Positions 34,613 through 43,467 of a stretch of 64,000 nt of DNA are shown here, piece after piece. How positions within the stretch are numbered: the stretch's first letter is position 1; each line of letters begins with the position of its first letter. The stretch is from DCFW01 sp963790715 (GTDB lineage: Bacteria > Bacteroidota > Bacteroidia > Bacteroidales > Bacteroidaceae): NCBI GenBank assembly GCA_963790715.1, contig CAWBPN010000010.1:248001-312000 (forward strand), read 5' to 3'. The position numbers and the translations under genes were made by a program. The notes under the pieces are model-generated. The model saw nothing but the letters and a program-made list of their open reading frames with translations, ran no database searches and was not told where the DNA came from.

Positions 34613-35035
34613 AAATAAGATCGGATTCAACTCTCTTATAGCAGAATTCGACCTTACAATATATTGAGAATCGTCTATTATTTCGTACTTATACACAATA
34701 CAGCGATTGAATAAGGAGCAAAAGTATATTCAAAATCCCTTTATACTTTTATTTTAGATTTAACCGATACAATATTATTAGGATTATCTATCATATTGGT
34801 ATCGGTATGATTAGCAGACTTTAAATCATCAGTATATGAAGAATTTGTCAGTTATATTTCATCCAATTTTACCATGCAAAAGTAGTATTTATTTAAGTAT
34901 ATACAAATAATCGTCCTTTTTTCCTTACCCTATAATTTTAAATAGTACATATTGAATACGTCATTGTTGAATGACAAAGTATATAGTTTTATGTGTAGAC
35001 CCAGCAGGTTATTATCTGAATTTTATTATCATTTG
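34613..35035. other. Intergenic region with GH51 remnant
   Basis: Apart from the decayed arabinofuranosidase tail (34678-34851), the stretch is AT-rich with no gene, no convincing terminator and no repeats. Confidence 0.6.
34678..34851 (-). pseudogene. C-terminal remnant of a GH51-like alpha-L-arabinofuranosidase
   Basis: The minus strand reads LTNSSYTDDLKSANHTDTNM and IDNPNNIVSVKSKIKV, then an in-frame TAA, then RDFEYTFAPYSIAVLCISTK and a stop. The pattern (LT... TDxN..DNP.NIV.V.S.. ..F.YTF.PYSI.VL) is that of the C-terminal beta-sandwich end of GH51 arabinofuranosidases. No start, no catalytic domain and an internal stop make it dead. It lies beside the GH3/GH144-type locus, suggesting that locus lost a gene here. 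Confidence 0.6.
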
Positions 35036-37339
35036 TTACTTTAATGTGAAACTAGCGGATTTTACATCACGACTGTTAGCACCAATCATAACAGTAAACT
35101 CTCCTGGTTCGCAAACATAGTTCAAATTGTAATCATAAAACTTAAGCAAATCAGGCGTTATTTTAAAACTAACTTCCTTGCTTTCTCCCTTTTTCAAACT
35201 AATTCTTTGAAAACCTTTCAGTTCTTTTACAGGTCTTGTGATGCTTCCAACCAAATCCCGAATATACATTTGCACTACCTCATCGGCATCATAATTCCCG
35301 GTATTGGTAACAGTTACTGTGGCAGTTAATTCATGATTATCATTATCAAGCATATTCGAACTTAATTTTATATCACCGTACGAGAATGTAGTATAGCTCA
35401 GGCCATAACCGAACGGATATAATGGGTCATTGCTAACATCAAGGTAATTGCTGCGAAATTTCTGGAACCATTTGCCGGTTTCAAGCGGACGTCCGGTATT
35501 TTTATGATTATAATAAATAGGTATTTGCCCAACATTCTGAGGAAATGTAGCTGTTAATTTACCACTCGGACAAACATCTCCAAACAGTACATCACATACG
35601 GCATCAGCCGTTTCACTACCACCAAACCAAACATTCATAATAGCAGGCACATGTGCTTGTTCCCATGTCAGAACAGTAGGACGACCTGAGAAATTAAGTA
35701 ATACTACAGGTTTACCGGTAGCAAGTAAAGCTTTCAATAAATCACGCTGGGCATCAGGCATATCCAAATTGGTACGGCAACTGCATTCACCGCTCATTTC
35801 CGACGACTCGCCCAATGCTGTAACGATAACATCCGATTTTGAAGCAACCTGCAAAGCTTCTTTCAAAAGTTGACTATCATCTCCTCTCGGTATTTCACGT
35901 CCAAACATTGTTGCACGTTCCTGATACTTTTCATCATACATCAGATTACTGCCTTGGGCATAAAGAATAGTTGCCTTGTCTCCCACAGCACGTTTCATTC
36001 CTTCAAGCAAAGTACTGTATTTATCAAGCGTTGCAGCCACACTCCATGTACCCGGCATATTGGTACGAGTATTTGCCAGCGGACCTACCAAAGCTATAGT
36101 ACCCTTGCGTTTAAGAGGAAGCAAATCATTATCGTTTTTCAGTAAAACGAAAGTTTCGGCAGCAATCTTACGGGCGATATTCCTGTTTTCAGATGTGAAG
36201 ATATCCTTTGACGGACGCTTAAGATCACAATATTTATATGGATTTTCAAATAGGCCAAGCTTATATTTTGCCTCCAAAATACGTTTGCATGCCGTATCAA
36301 TATCATCCATACTAACTTTACCTTCATTAAGAGATTTTTCCAAAGTGCCGATAAATCCGTCCGAAACCATATCCATATCAATGCCGGCTTTAAGCGCACG
36401 GGCAGAAACGGTTTGCAAATCACCTATTCCATGTGCCGTCATTTCTGAGATGGCAGTATAATCGGTAACTACAAAGCCCTTAAATCCCCATTGATTCCTT
36501 AGTACGTCTGTCATCAACCATTTGTTAGCAGTCGCAGGAACACCGTCAACTTCATTAAACGAACTCATCACACTGCCGGCTCCTGCTTCAACGGCTGCCT
36601 TATATGGAGGGAAGTAATCATTATACATTCTGTTACGGCTCATGTCAACCGTATTATATTCACGCCCGGCTTCAACAGCACCATACAATGCAAAATGCTT
36701 CACACAAGCCATTATCTCGTCGTTGTTTTTCATGCCTTCTCCTTGATACCCTTTTATCATAGCCTTAGCTATGGCAGATGCTAGAAAAGGATCTTCACCG
36801 TTACCTTCAGACATACGTCCCCAACGCGGATCACGACAAATATCCACCATCGGACTGAAAGTCCAACATATACCGTCGGCACTTGCCTCTTTAGCCGCAA
36901 TATGAGCAGACTCACGTATAGCATCCATATCCCAACTGCATGACAATGCCAATGGAATAGGAAAAACCGTTTCATAACCGTGAATAACATCCATACCGAA
37001 CAACAAAGGTATCCCAAGTCGACTATTATTTACAGCCATTTCTTGCATTTGCCGTATTGACTTCACGCCTTTCAGATTAAACAAGCCTCCCACTTTTCCA
37101 TGCTTTATTTTATCGGCAATATTGCTGCTCTTAGCTTGTCCCGTAGTGATGTCACCGGTAACAGGAAGATTCAACTGACCTATCTTTTCCTGTAAGGTCA
37201 TTTTATTCATCAATTCCGTTACGAACTTATCCATATTGCCATCATCTTTTGGCCAGATTTTGTTCCTAAAGTTCGCAAAAACCAATGATGGGAAAAGTAT
37301 TGTTGCAATAAACAATATTATTTTATATCTAATATTCAT
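35036..37339 (-). CDS. GH3 family beta-glucosidase
   Basis: A periplasmic glycoside hydrolase of 767 residues with signal peptide MNIRYKIILFIATILFPSLVFA. The GH3 N-terminal TIM barrel runs to about residue 340, with substrate-site motifs FGMDVIHGY, WTFSPMVDICRDPRWGRMSEGNGEDP and KHFALYGA; the nucleophile is D293 in GFVVTDYTAI. The C-terminal alpha/beta sandwich and a fibronectin-III-like domain (VTVTNTGNYDADEVVQMYI) complete the usual BglX plan. Next to a GH144-type enzyme and SusCD it resembles B. thetaiotaomicron BT_3567, which acts on beta-1,2-glucooligosaccharides (from memory). Confidence 0.93.
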   Translation of the reverse strand: MNIRYKIILFIATILFPSLVFANFRNKIWPKDDGNMDKFVTELMNKMTLQEKIGQLNLPVTGDITTGQAKSSNIADKIKHGKVGGLFNLKGVKSIRQMQEMAVNNSRLGIPLLFGMDVIHGYETVFPIPLALSCSWDMDAIRESAHIAAKEASADGICWTFSPMVDICRDPRWGRMSEGNGEDPFLASAIAKAMIKGYQGEGMKNNDEIMACVKHFALYGAVEAGREYNTVDMSRNRMYNDYFPPYKAAVEAGAGSVMSSFNEVDGVPATANKWLMTDVLRNQWGFKGFVVTDYTAISEMTAHGIGDLQTVSARALKAGIDMDMVSDGFIGTLEKSLNEGKVSMDDIDTACKRILEAKYKLGLFENPYKYCDLKRPSKDIFTSENRNIARKIAAETFVLLKNDNDLLPLKRKGTIALVGPLANTRTNMPGTWSVAATLDKYSTLLEGMKRAVGDKATILYAQGSNLMYDEKYQERATMFGREIPRGDDSQLLKEALQVASKSDVIVTALGESSEMSGECSCRTNLDMPDAQRDLLKALLATGKPVVLLNFSGRPTVLTWEQAHVPAIMNVWFGGSETADAVCDVLFGDVCPSGKLTATFPQNVGQIPIYYNHKNTGRPLETGKWFQKFRSNYLDVSNDPLYPFGYGLSYTTFSYGDIKLSSNMLDNDNHELTATVTVTNTGNYDADEVVQMYIRDLVGSITRPVKELKGFQRISLKKGESKEVSFKITPDLLKFYDYNLNYVCEPGEFTVMIGANSRDVKSASFTLK

Positions 37340-37356
37340 TACCCCTACTTAATTTT

Positions 37357-38730
37357 TTATTTAGTAACCTTAAATCCTAACTTTTGTAATCCATTTTGTA
37401 TTTCAGGACAGCTCATAAACAAATTCCACAATAATCCGCTACGATAATTCTCTATCATCGGTGCTATCGTGCATTGGTCTATTGCCAAGTAATGAGGAAC
37501 AGTCCAATTTGCCGTCTCTGAAAAAGCATCATAAAAACCGTATGTTCCCCATATTTGTTTGCCTTTGGAATAGAAATATTTCAATGCACGCATGGATTCT
37601 TCCGGCGTATAAGGGAAACATGAAAGTGCGGCTGTAGGGGAAATAACGCCAAGATCGTTATCTCCGGGACAATGTGCAGCATAGCCGTTTATGGAATAGC
37701 TTGCCGTAAGTCCCCAACAGTTTTCGCAGTATCCCTTATAATGCTTAGGATTATCTACACAATATTTGTAATCTGACAATGCGTGGTTTCTCACTACATT
37801 CCAGTAATAGGCGTATTGATCCGACAAATGCCGCGGGTCTAATCCTATATATGAATAATGTGCCCAAAACAACGGTCCACCTAATGCCTCAGCACCATTA
37901 TGCTTCAACTCTAAAGGCAAGCCGTATGGAGCAGCATCGGTTTTAATATCTCCACCACGTGCCCATCCGTTGTTATAAGTTGATGCAGGAATTGAATGTG
38001 TAGGAGATGATGCTGCCAGTATGTACACTATTAATGCTTCGTTATATCCTTGAATCGGTAGGTTCATCGCCCAACCGTAATCAGGAGACCAATGCCAATA
38101 AAGTACATCCTTGCCGTTACGATACCAGTCGAAATCCATATCGTTCCATAACTTGTCTATCTTTGCCGACAACTCTTTCTCTGCTTCATTACCGTCCTTG
38201 AAATATTGGCGTACGCACAAAAGGCTTTCCATCATAAACGAACTTTCAACCAAATCACCGCCATCATCTTTAGTACTGAACGGCTTTACTTTGCCTGATG
38301 GCCCATATAGCCAATGCGGCCACACACCATGAAAACGATCAGCTCTTGATAAGTAATCAACAATTCTTGTCAGTCGTTCCACGCCTTCTGCTCTGGTGAT
38401 GAATTTTCGGTCAATCGCCGTTAGTATACCGGCTACACCAAATCCACTTCCACCAATTGTGACAACCTCCGAATCTTTCTCAGGATAATCACCATCCAAA
38501 TGAATACGTTCCGGTGCCAAACCTGATACTTTTTCTGCTCCGTCCCACATATAATTGAAATGGACTTTTTGTATATAATCCAGTAACTCGCTGTCAGACT
38601 TGAAAGTATCCGGACGAACAGCTGTTTGTTCGGTAATTGACTTACCTGTATTTGCCGATTCTATCGGAGCAGAGCATGCCATCAATAAAAAGACGGATAA
38701 TCCGCATATATATTGTATTATTCTTCTCAT
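37357..38730 (-). CDS. PF10091 glucoamylase-like / GH144-type endo-beta-1,2-glucanase lipoprotein
   Basis: A lipoprotein of about 457 residues from the preferred start at 38730 (MRRIIQYICGLSVFLLMACS, lipobox LLMAC); the frame is open to 38760. The mature part is an (alpha/alpha)6-barrel family with signature segments FNYMWDGAEKVSGLAPER, GGSGFGVAGILTAI, WYRNGKDVLYWHWSPDYGWAMNLPIQGYNEALIVYILAASSPTH and NCWGLTASYSINGY. PF10091 contains the GH144 endo-beta-1,2-glucanases, including a B. thetaiotaomicron member next to the GH3 gene above. Predicted to cut beta-1,2-glucan at the cell surface or in the periplasm. No promoter is seen before it; it follows SusD. Confidence 0.85.
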   Translation of the reverse strand: MRRIIQYICGLSVFLLMACSAPIESANTGKSITEQTAVRPDTFKSDSELLDYIQKVHFNYMWDGAEKVSGLAPERIHLDGDYPEKDSEVVTIGGSGFGVAGILTAIDRKFITRAEGVERLTRIVDYLSRADRFHGVWPHWLYGPSGKVKPFSTKDDGGDLVESSFMMESLLCVRQYFKDGNEAEKELSAKIDKLWNDMDFDWYRNGKDVLYWHWSPDYGWAMNLPIQGYNEALIVYILAASSPTHSIPASTYNNGWARGGDIKTDAAPYGLPLELKHNGAEALGGPLFWAHYSYIGLDPRHLSDQYAYYWNVVRNHALSDYKYCVDNPKHYKGYCENCWGLTASYSINGYAAHCPGDNDLGVISPTAALSCFPYTPEESMRALKYFYSKGKQIWGTYGFYDAFSETANWTVPHYLAIDQCTIAPMIENYRSGLLWNLFMSCPEIQNGLQKLGFKVTK

Positions 38731-38789
38731 AATTATATTAGGGAACAACACTCTATGCAAATGTTATTCCCCTGGAAAAAAATAAAAGA

Positions 38790-40253
38790 CTAATCTTTTG
38801 GTGTATTGTTTAAAGACGGAGAAATATCTATTTGTGACGATGGTATAGGATAATATTGCTTATCTGCCATATATCCCATAGAACCTAATACAGATACGGC
38901 ATTACCGCTGCGTACCAAATCATTGAATCGTTCTCCCCACTCCATTGCAAATTCCATACGACGCTCATCCAATATCTGGTTAAGAGTTACATTTTGAAGC
39001 TCAGTCATCTTAGCACGGTCACGAACCAAATTAAACTGTGCATCTCCATTTCCACCCAAGCGAACAGTAGCTTCGGAATTCATTAACAATACATCTGCAT
39101 AACGGAATACTCTAATATTGTTGTTTGCTCCATAATCAGTACGCCCTGCAGTTAACTGATTTGAAGGTGTATATGCCTTACCGTTGAAACAATCCGGAGC
39201 TGTAGAACTATTCGGTTGTCTGATAGAATCACCGCTTTGTGTAGTTGCCCCGGCCATTAAGAAAGTGGTTGTTGCACGTACTGTCTCTCCACGTTCTTTA
39301 GCCCATGCACGAAATGCCTTTGTAGGACTGATGAAACCCCATCCTGATATATTACCGTCATTTTCAGGACCTTGAAATGCGAACCAGCAATCTGGTTCTA
39401 CAATATTTCCCGAACCATTACCAAAATCGGTATACTGGAATTCAAACAATGATTCATTGCATAATTTGCCAGGAATTTTGAATAATTGATAGAAATCACT
39501 ATATAATGAGAACTTTCCACTTGAAATAATGTCTCCGGTAAGATCCTTTACTTTTTGATAATTGCCTTCATTCATATAAATTTTAGCTTCAAGCATTTCT
39601 GCCGAAAACGCAGTGACAGCACCCATGTGAGTTTGTTCGTTAGGACGAATTCTTGGAAGAGCGGCAATAGCATCGTCAAGGTCACTCAAAGCATATTTGT
39701 AAACTGCATCAACTGTTGAGCGCGTCATATCCGTTTGCGTATTGTTTTTCAACAATGTAACCGGACCGAAAAGTTGTACTAAACGATAATAGCAATATGC
39801 ACGAAGGAATTTAACTTCACCGCAATATTCGGTATAATTTTGCTTATCCGCATCTGTAGCGACATACTGATCATAGCCATTCAATGATTTTAAAGCAGCA
39901 TTAGCCACTTTAATTACATCATAATAAGCCATCCATGCCTCGTTAAGTCCCCAAAAGCCTGCATCATAATTATAAGTTTGGTCGATACTTACCAATCCTG
40001 CCTGGTCATCAGTTCTACCTGTTGACACATCATCATCACGTATAATTGTTTCACCCCACACCATCCAGTGCGAACCTCTGTTTGCCAATTTAGCATATAC
40101 ACCAGAAACAGGTTCATACATATTTGCTGTTTTGGTATAATCAATTTTCTGTTCATCAACTTGATTTTCAGGCAACTTGTTCAAATACCCGGAACAACTT
40201 GCCATTGACAGTGCCATTAATGAAGCACATATTATATATTTAATATTTTTCAT
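38790..40253 (-). CDS. SusD/RagB-family glycan-binding lipoprotein (PUL 1)
   Basis: A surface lipoprotein of 487 residues with signal peptide MKNIKYIICASLMALSMASC (lipobox SMASC) and the usual SusD N-terminus (SGYLNKLPENQVDEQKI). TPR-rich N-terminal half (EVKFLRAYCYYRLVQLFGPVTLL is the family signature) and a C-terminal region with RFADVLLMNSEA-like block (VFRYADVLLMNSEATVRLGG) and LDERRMEFAMEWGERFNDLVR. It forms the lid on the SusC transporter encoded 21 nt upstream. The ligand is inferred to be beta-1,2-glucan from the neighbouring hydrolases. Confidence 0.95.
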   Translation of the reverse strand: MKNIKYIICASLMALSMASCSGYLNKLPENQVDEQKIDYTKTANMYEPVSGVYAKLANRGSHWMVWGETIIRDDDVSTGRTDDQAGLVSIDQTYNYDAGFWGLNEAWMAYYDVIKVANAALKSLNGYDQYVATDADKQNYTEYCGEVKFLRAYCYYRLVQLFGPVTLLKNNTQTDMTRSTVDAVYKYALSDLDDAIAALPRIRPNEQTHMGAVTAFSAEMLEAKIYMNEGNYQKVKDLTGDIISSGKFSLYSDFYQLFKIPGKLCNESLFEFQYTDFGNGSGNIVEPDCWFAFQGPENDGNISGWGFISPTKAFRAWAKERGETVRATTTFLMAGATTQSGDSIRQPNSSTAPDCFNGKAYTPSNQLTAGRTDYGANNNIRVFRYADVLLMNSEATVRLGGNGDAQFNLVRDRAKMTELQNVTLNQILDERRMEFAMEWGERFNDLVRSGNAVSVLGSMGYMADKQYYPIPSSQIDISPSLNNTPKD

Positions 40254-40274
40254 AACTTCCTATGTTTTATAAGA

Positions 40275-43200
40275 TTAAAAATCTATTGCTACGCCAAAGG
40301 TATAAGTAGCCGCCAACGGATATACTTGTGTATCCCAACCGTTTATATCTGTTATTTCAGGTGTGAATCCGTTTGACTTGAAGCATGTCAACGGACGATC
40401 TGCCGTCATACTCAATTTAACCGAAGGCAACATGTAATCGCCTAATCTGATATTACGGAAAGTGTATGCCATTGTCACATTTTGAATACGGAAGAAACTA
40501 CCGTTTTCTACAAAGAAAGAATTGGTATTGGAGTTATTCCATGCCTTCAACATTCCTTTTGAAGACGGATAACTGTTGGTTGAGCCATCTACCGTCCAAC
40601 GCTTTTTGTACATATTCTCATCAAAATTGTAGTTAGACTGCGCATAACGCAAAGCGCGCTTACGGTCATAAATTTTATTGCCGGATTCACCGAATGTCGA
40701 CATCGACAAGTCAAAATTCTTATAATTGAATCCAAAGTTTAAGCCATAAGTTACGGTTGGTATATTTGAGCCTAACACTTGACGGTCCTTGGAATCTATC
40801 ACATTGTCTTTATTGACATCCTGATAAATTAAATCACCCGGTTCCAAATTATTAGCTTTAGCTACAGGATCGGCATCAACTTGAGCTTGGTTTTGGTAAA
40901 CACCGATTACTTTATAACCGTAATAAGAATTCATTTGATGACCTACCAAATTAATTGTGCGAGATTCTGCACTGCCTCCATATATGTATGGTGCTCCATT
41001 CAGGCTTTTGACTCTGTTACGAAGTGTGGAAAGTGTCAATCCGGCATAATATCCAAAATCCTTCCCTACTTTATCATTCCAATTAACTTGGAAATCAAAT
41101 CCGCTATTCCCTATTTCACCGTTATTCCCAGCTAACGTAGAAGTGCTGAATGGAAGCGTTACGTTAATAACTGCATTTTTAGTAACCCTGTCATAGTAAT
41201 CAGCATCAACATTCAAGCGATTATTCAAAAGGGTAAAGTTCAACCCAATATTAGTTTCTGCCACTTTCTCCCATCTTAACCAACTGAAATAGCTTGTATT
41301 TTGATAACCGGGAATTGTTGTATTTCCGAATACGCCAGATGCTGGCAATCCTGAAGTAATTGAAGCAAAGCCGTCACTTGCTGCAACATGGTCGTTGCCG
41401 AGTAACCCCCAACTTGCACGCAACTTCATATAATCAAATATATGTTGTTTTTTAAAGAACGATTCATCGCTAATTACCCATGCAGCTCCGACAGATGGGA
41501 AATACCCCCATTTCTTTTGATATTTTGAACTTCCGTCGGCACGCATCGTCAAAGAAAGAAGATATTTGCTATCATAGTTATATGACAAGCGAGTGAAATA
41601 TGAAAGACCTCTGTAACAAGAACCGTTATCATTTACAGTACGTCCGTCTGAATTACCTTGACTTAAATACCAATATTCTTCATTACCCCCGGGAACATTT
41701 GATGCAGTACCGTCAAGATAACGATATTGTTCCTGGCGTGAAGACTCACCTAGTAAAAAGTTGATATTGTGTTTATTCCACGAATCGGTATATGACAGAG
41801 TGTTGTCCAATATATAATTGTAATAATTTGAATCGGACTTATTCAGATTCGAAACGGCTTGTTGTTGCCATGAACTTACATAATATGGTTCTATATAAAT
41901 GCGATTACGTGTCAAAGAGAAATCTCCGCTATAACTTGTTTTGAATTTCAATTTTTCAGGAATAAAAGTTAATTCCGCATAGAAATTGGTAATAGCCTGA
42001 AACGTCTGATTTTGATTATTATTATATTTTGCTATGGCTATAGGATTATAAAAATTTTGCGTGAATCCTATTTCCGATGGAGATGCGAACTTTATTGGAG
42101 TGGCATCTGCGTAAGACTGGTCATACACAGGTATCAGCGAAGGCATGTTATATGCTGCCTGCCAAGCCGAATTATCAGGATTCATCTGCTCTGAATTGCT
42201 GATAATAATGTTACTGCCGACCTTCAACCAATTGGTTGCGTCAAAATCCACATTACTCCTGAGATTTATCCTTTTGTAATCATTGTCGGCTTTCATTATA
42301 CCGTTTTGATACAGGTAATTGATACCGAGGGCATAAGTAGCCTTGTCACTTCCACCGCTTATATCTATTGCATGATTTGTAATAAGAGCTTTACGCAACA
42401 ATTCTTTATACCAATTAGTATCGGCTCCGAATGTAAGTGTCTTGTAATCACCTCCAAACTTGTTAATAGAAGCCTGAATCAACGGAGAATAAGCATCTGC
42501 GTTAGCCTCAAGCATCATTGTGGCATATTCTTTTGAATCGCACATTTTGAGCACATTAGTTGCCGTTTGAAGACCGACATAACCTTCATAACTTATTTGC
42601 GTTTTGCTGTTGCGTTTGCCTTTCTTTGTAGTTATGATTACTACTCCGTTGGCAGCACGCACGCCATATATTGCAGCAGCAGAAGCATCTTTCAACACCG
42701 ACACTTCTTGTATATCCGAATTGTTTAAGAAGTTGATGTTATCATAAAACATTCCATCAACAACATATAGAGGTGATGTGTCGCCGAATGACCCCAATCC
42801 TCGAATCGTAACTTTCGGGCCAGCACCCGGAGCACCTGTACTTATTATGTTTAAGCCTGGAACCTTGCCTTGCAAAGCCGTCATAGGGGATGATGTAGCT
42901 TGAGAAGTAAGTTCATCACCTTTAACAACGGAAATAGGTGAAGTAAGGTCTTTTGCCTTGCTGGTACCGTAGCCTATCACAACTACTTCATTTAAATTCT
43001 TTACATCATCATAAAGCGTTACGTCAATTTGAGTTTGACCGCCAACCTTAATTTCTGTTGGTTTCATACCTATATAGCTGATGACCAACGTTGCATTATC
43101 CGGTACATTATTAAGAGTATATTTACCGTCCAAATCACAGACGGTACCTATCTTCGTACCTTTCACAACCACATTAGCACCCATAACAGGGTCTGAGGTT

Positions 43201-43301
43201 TTATCTCTTACCAAACCTTGAACGGTTATTGTTCGCTGAGCAAATGCGTTCGGAACAAATAACATCGTCAATAACATTAATAATAAAAATTGTCTCTTCA
43301 T
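40275..43301 (-). CDS. SusC/RagA TonB-linked outer-membrane transporter (PUL 1)
   Basis: A TonB-dependent transporter of about 1008 residues from the start at 43301 (MKRQFLLLMLLTMLFVPNAFA signal); the frame is open to 43361, which would run through the promoter. It has an N-terminal carboxypeptidase-regulatory-like domain (TVQGLVRDKTSDPVMGANVVV, about 25-100), then the plug with NLNEVVVIGYGTSKAKDLT, TIRGLGSFGDTSPLYVVDGM and SVLKDASAAAIYGVRAANGVV, and a 22-strand barrel ending ATYTFGVAIDF. It imports oligosaccharides with SusD and TonB energy. A consensus promoter lies directly upstream. Confidence 0.96.
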   Translation of the reverse strand: MKRQFLLLMLLTMLFVPNAFAQRTITVQGLVRDKTSDPVMGANVVVKGTKIGTVCDLDGKYTLNNVPDNATLVISYIGMKPTEIKVGGQTQIDVTLYDDVKNLNEVVVIGYGTSKAKDLTSPISVVKGDELTSQATSSPMTALQGKVPGLNIISTGAPGAGPKVTIRGLGSFGDTSPLYVVDGMFYDNINFLNNSDIQEVSVLKDASAAAIYGVRAANGVVIITTKKGKRNSKTQISYEGYVGLQTATNVLKMCDSKEYATMMLEANADAYSPLIQASINKFGGDYKTLTFGADTNWYKELLRKALITNHAIDISGGSDKATYALGINYLYQNGIMKADNDYKRINLRSNVDFDATNWLKVGSNIIISNSEQMNPDNSAWQAAYNMPSLIPVYDQSYADATPIKFASPSEIGFTQNFYNPIAIAKYNNNQNQTFQAITNFYAELTFIPEKLKFKTSYSGDFSLTRNRIYIEPYYVSSWQQQAVSNLNKSDSNYYNYILDNTLSYTDSWNKHNINFLLGESSRQEQYRYLDGTASNVPGGNEEYWYLSQGNSDGRTVNDNGSCYRGLSYFTRLSYNYDSKYLLSLTMRADGSSKYQKKWGYFPSVGAAWVISDESFFKKQHIFDYMKLRASWGLLGNDHVAASDGFASITSGLPASGVFGNTTIPGYQNTSYFSWLRWEKVAETNIGLNFTLLNNRLNVDADYYDRVTKNAVINVTLPFSTSTLAGNNGEIGNSGFDFQVNWNDKVGKDFGYYAGLTLSTLRNRVKSLNGAPYIYGGSAESRTINLVGHQMNSYYGYKVIGVYQNQAQVDADPVAKANNLEPGDLIYQDVNKDNVIDSKDRQVLGSNIPTVTYGLNFGFNYKNFDLSMSTFGESGNKIYDRKRALRYAQSNYNFDENMYKKRWTVDGSTNSYPSSKGMLKAWNNSNTNSFFVENGSFFRIQNVTMAYTFRNIRLGDYMLPSVKLSMTADRPLTCFKSNGFTPEITDINGWDTQVYPLAATYTFGVAIDF

Positions 43302-43333
43302 ATGTTGAATTAAGCATTTGTTAAACATTGTGC

Positions 43334-43364
43334 CAAATGTATGACAAAACAAAAATGCCACAAA
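43334..43364 (-). promoter_or_regulatory. Consensus Bacteroides promoter for PUL 1 susC
   Basis: On the minus strand TTTG (43361-43364), 19 nt, then TACATTTG (43334-43341): both boxes are exact. The susC start is 32 nt downstream. Confidence 0.78.
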
Positions 43365-43467
43365 AAAATATGATACGGTGATACTACTTTTGCCATTTAC
43401 AAGTATACGTTTTTACTACGCTCGTATAACGAAAGTATTTCTATATGTGCAAGTTACGCATGCACAT

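Noticed and set aside
34490..34696. A minus-strand open frame overlapping the patatin gene end
   Set aside because: It runs mostly antisense to a well-supported gene. The protein-like signal nearby belongs to the GH51 remnant in its own frame.
43302..43361. N-terminal extension of the PUL 1 SusC to 43361
   Set aside because: It would translate through a consensus promoter and spoil the signal peptide. MKRQF at 43301 gives a standard signal sequence.
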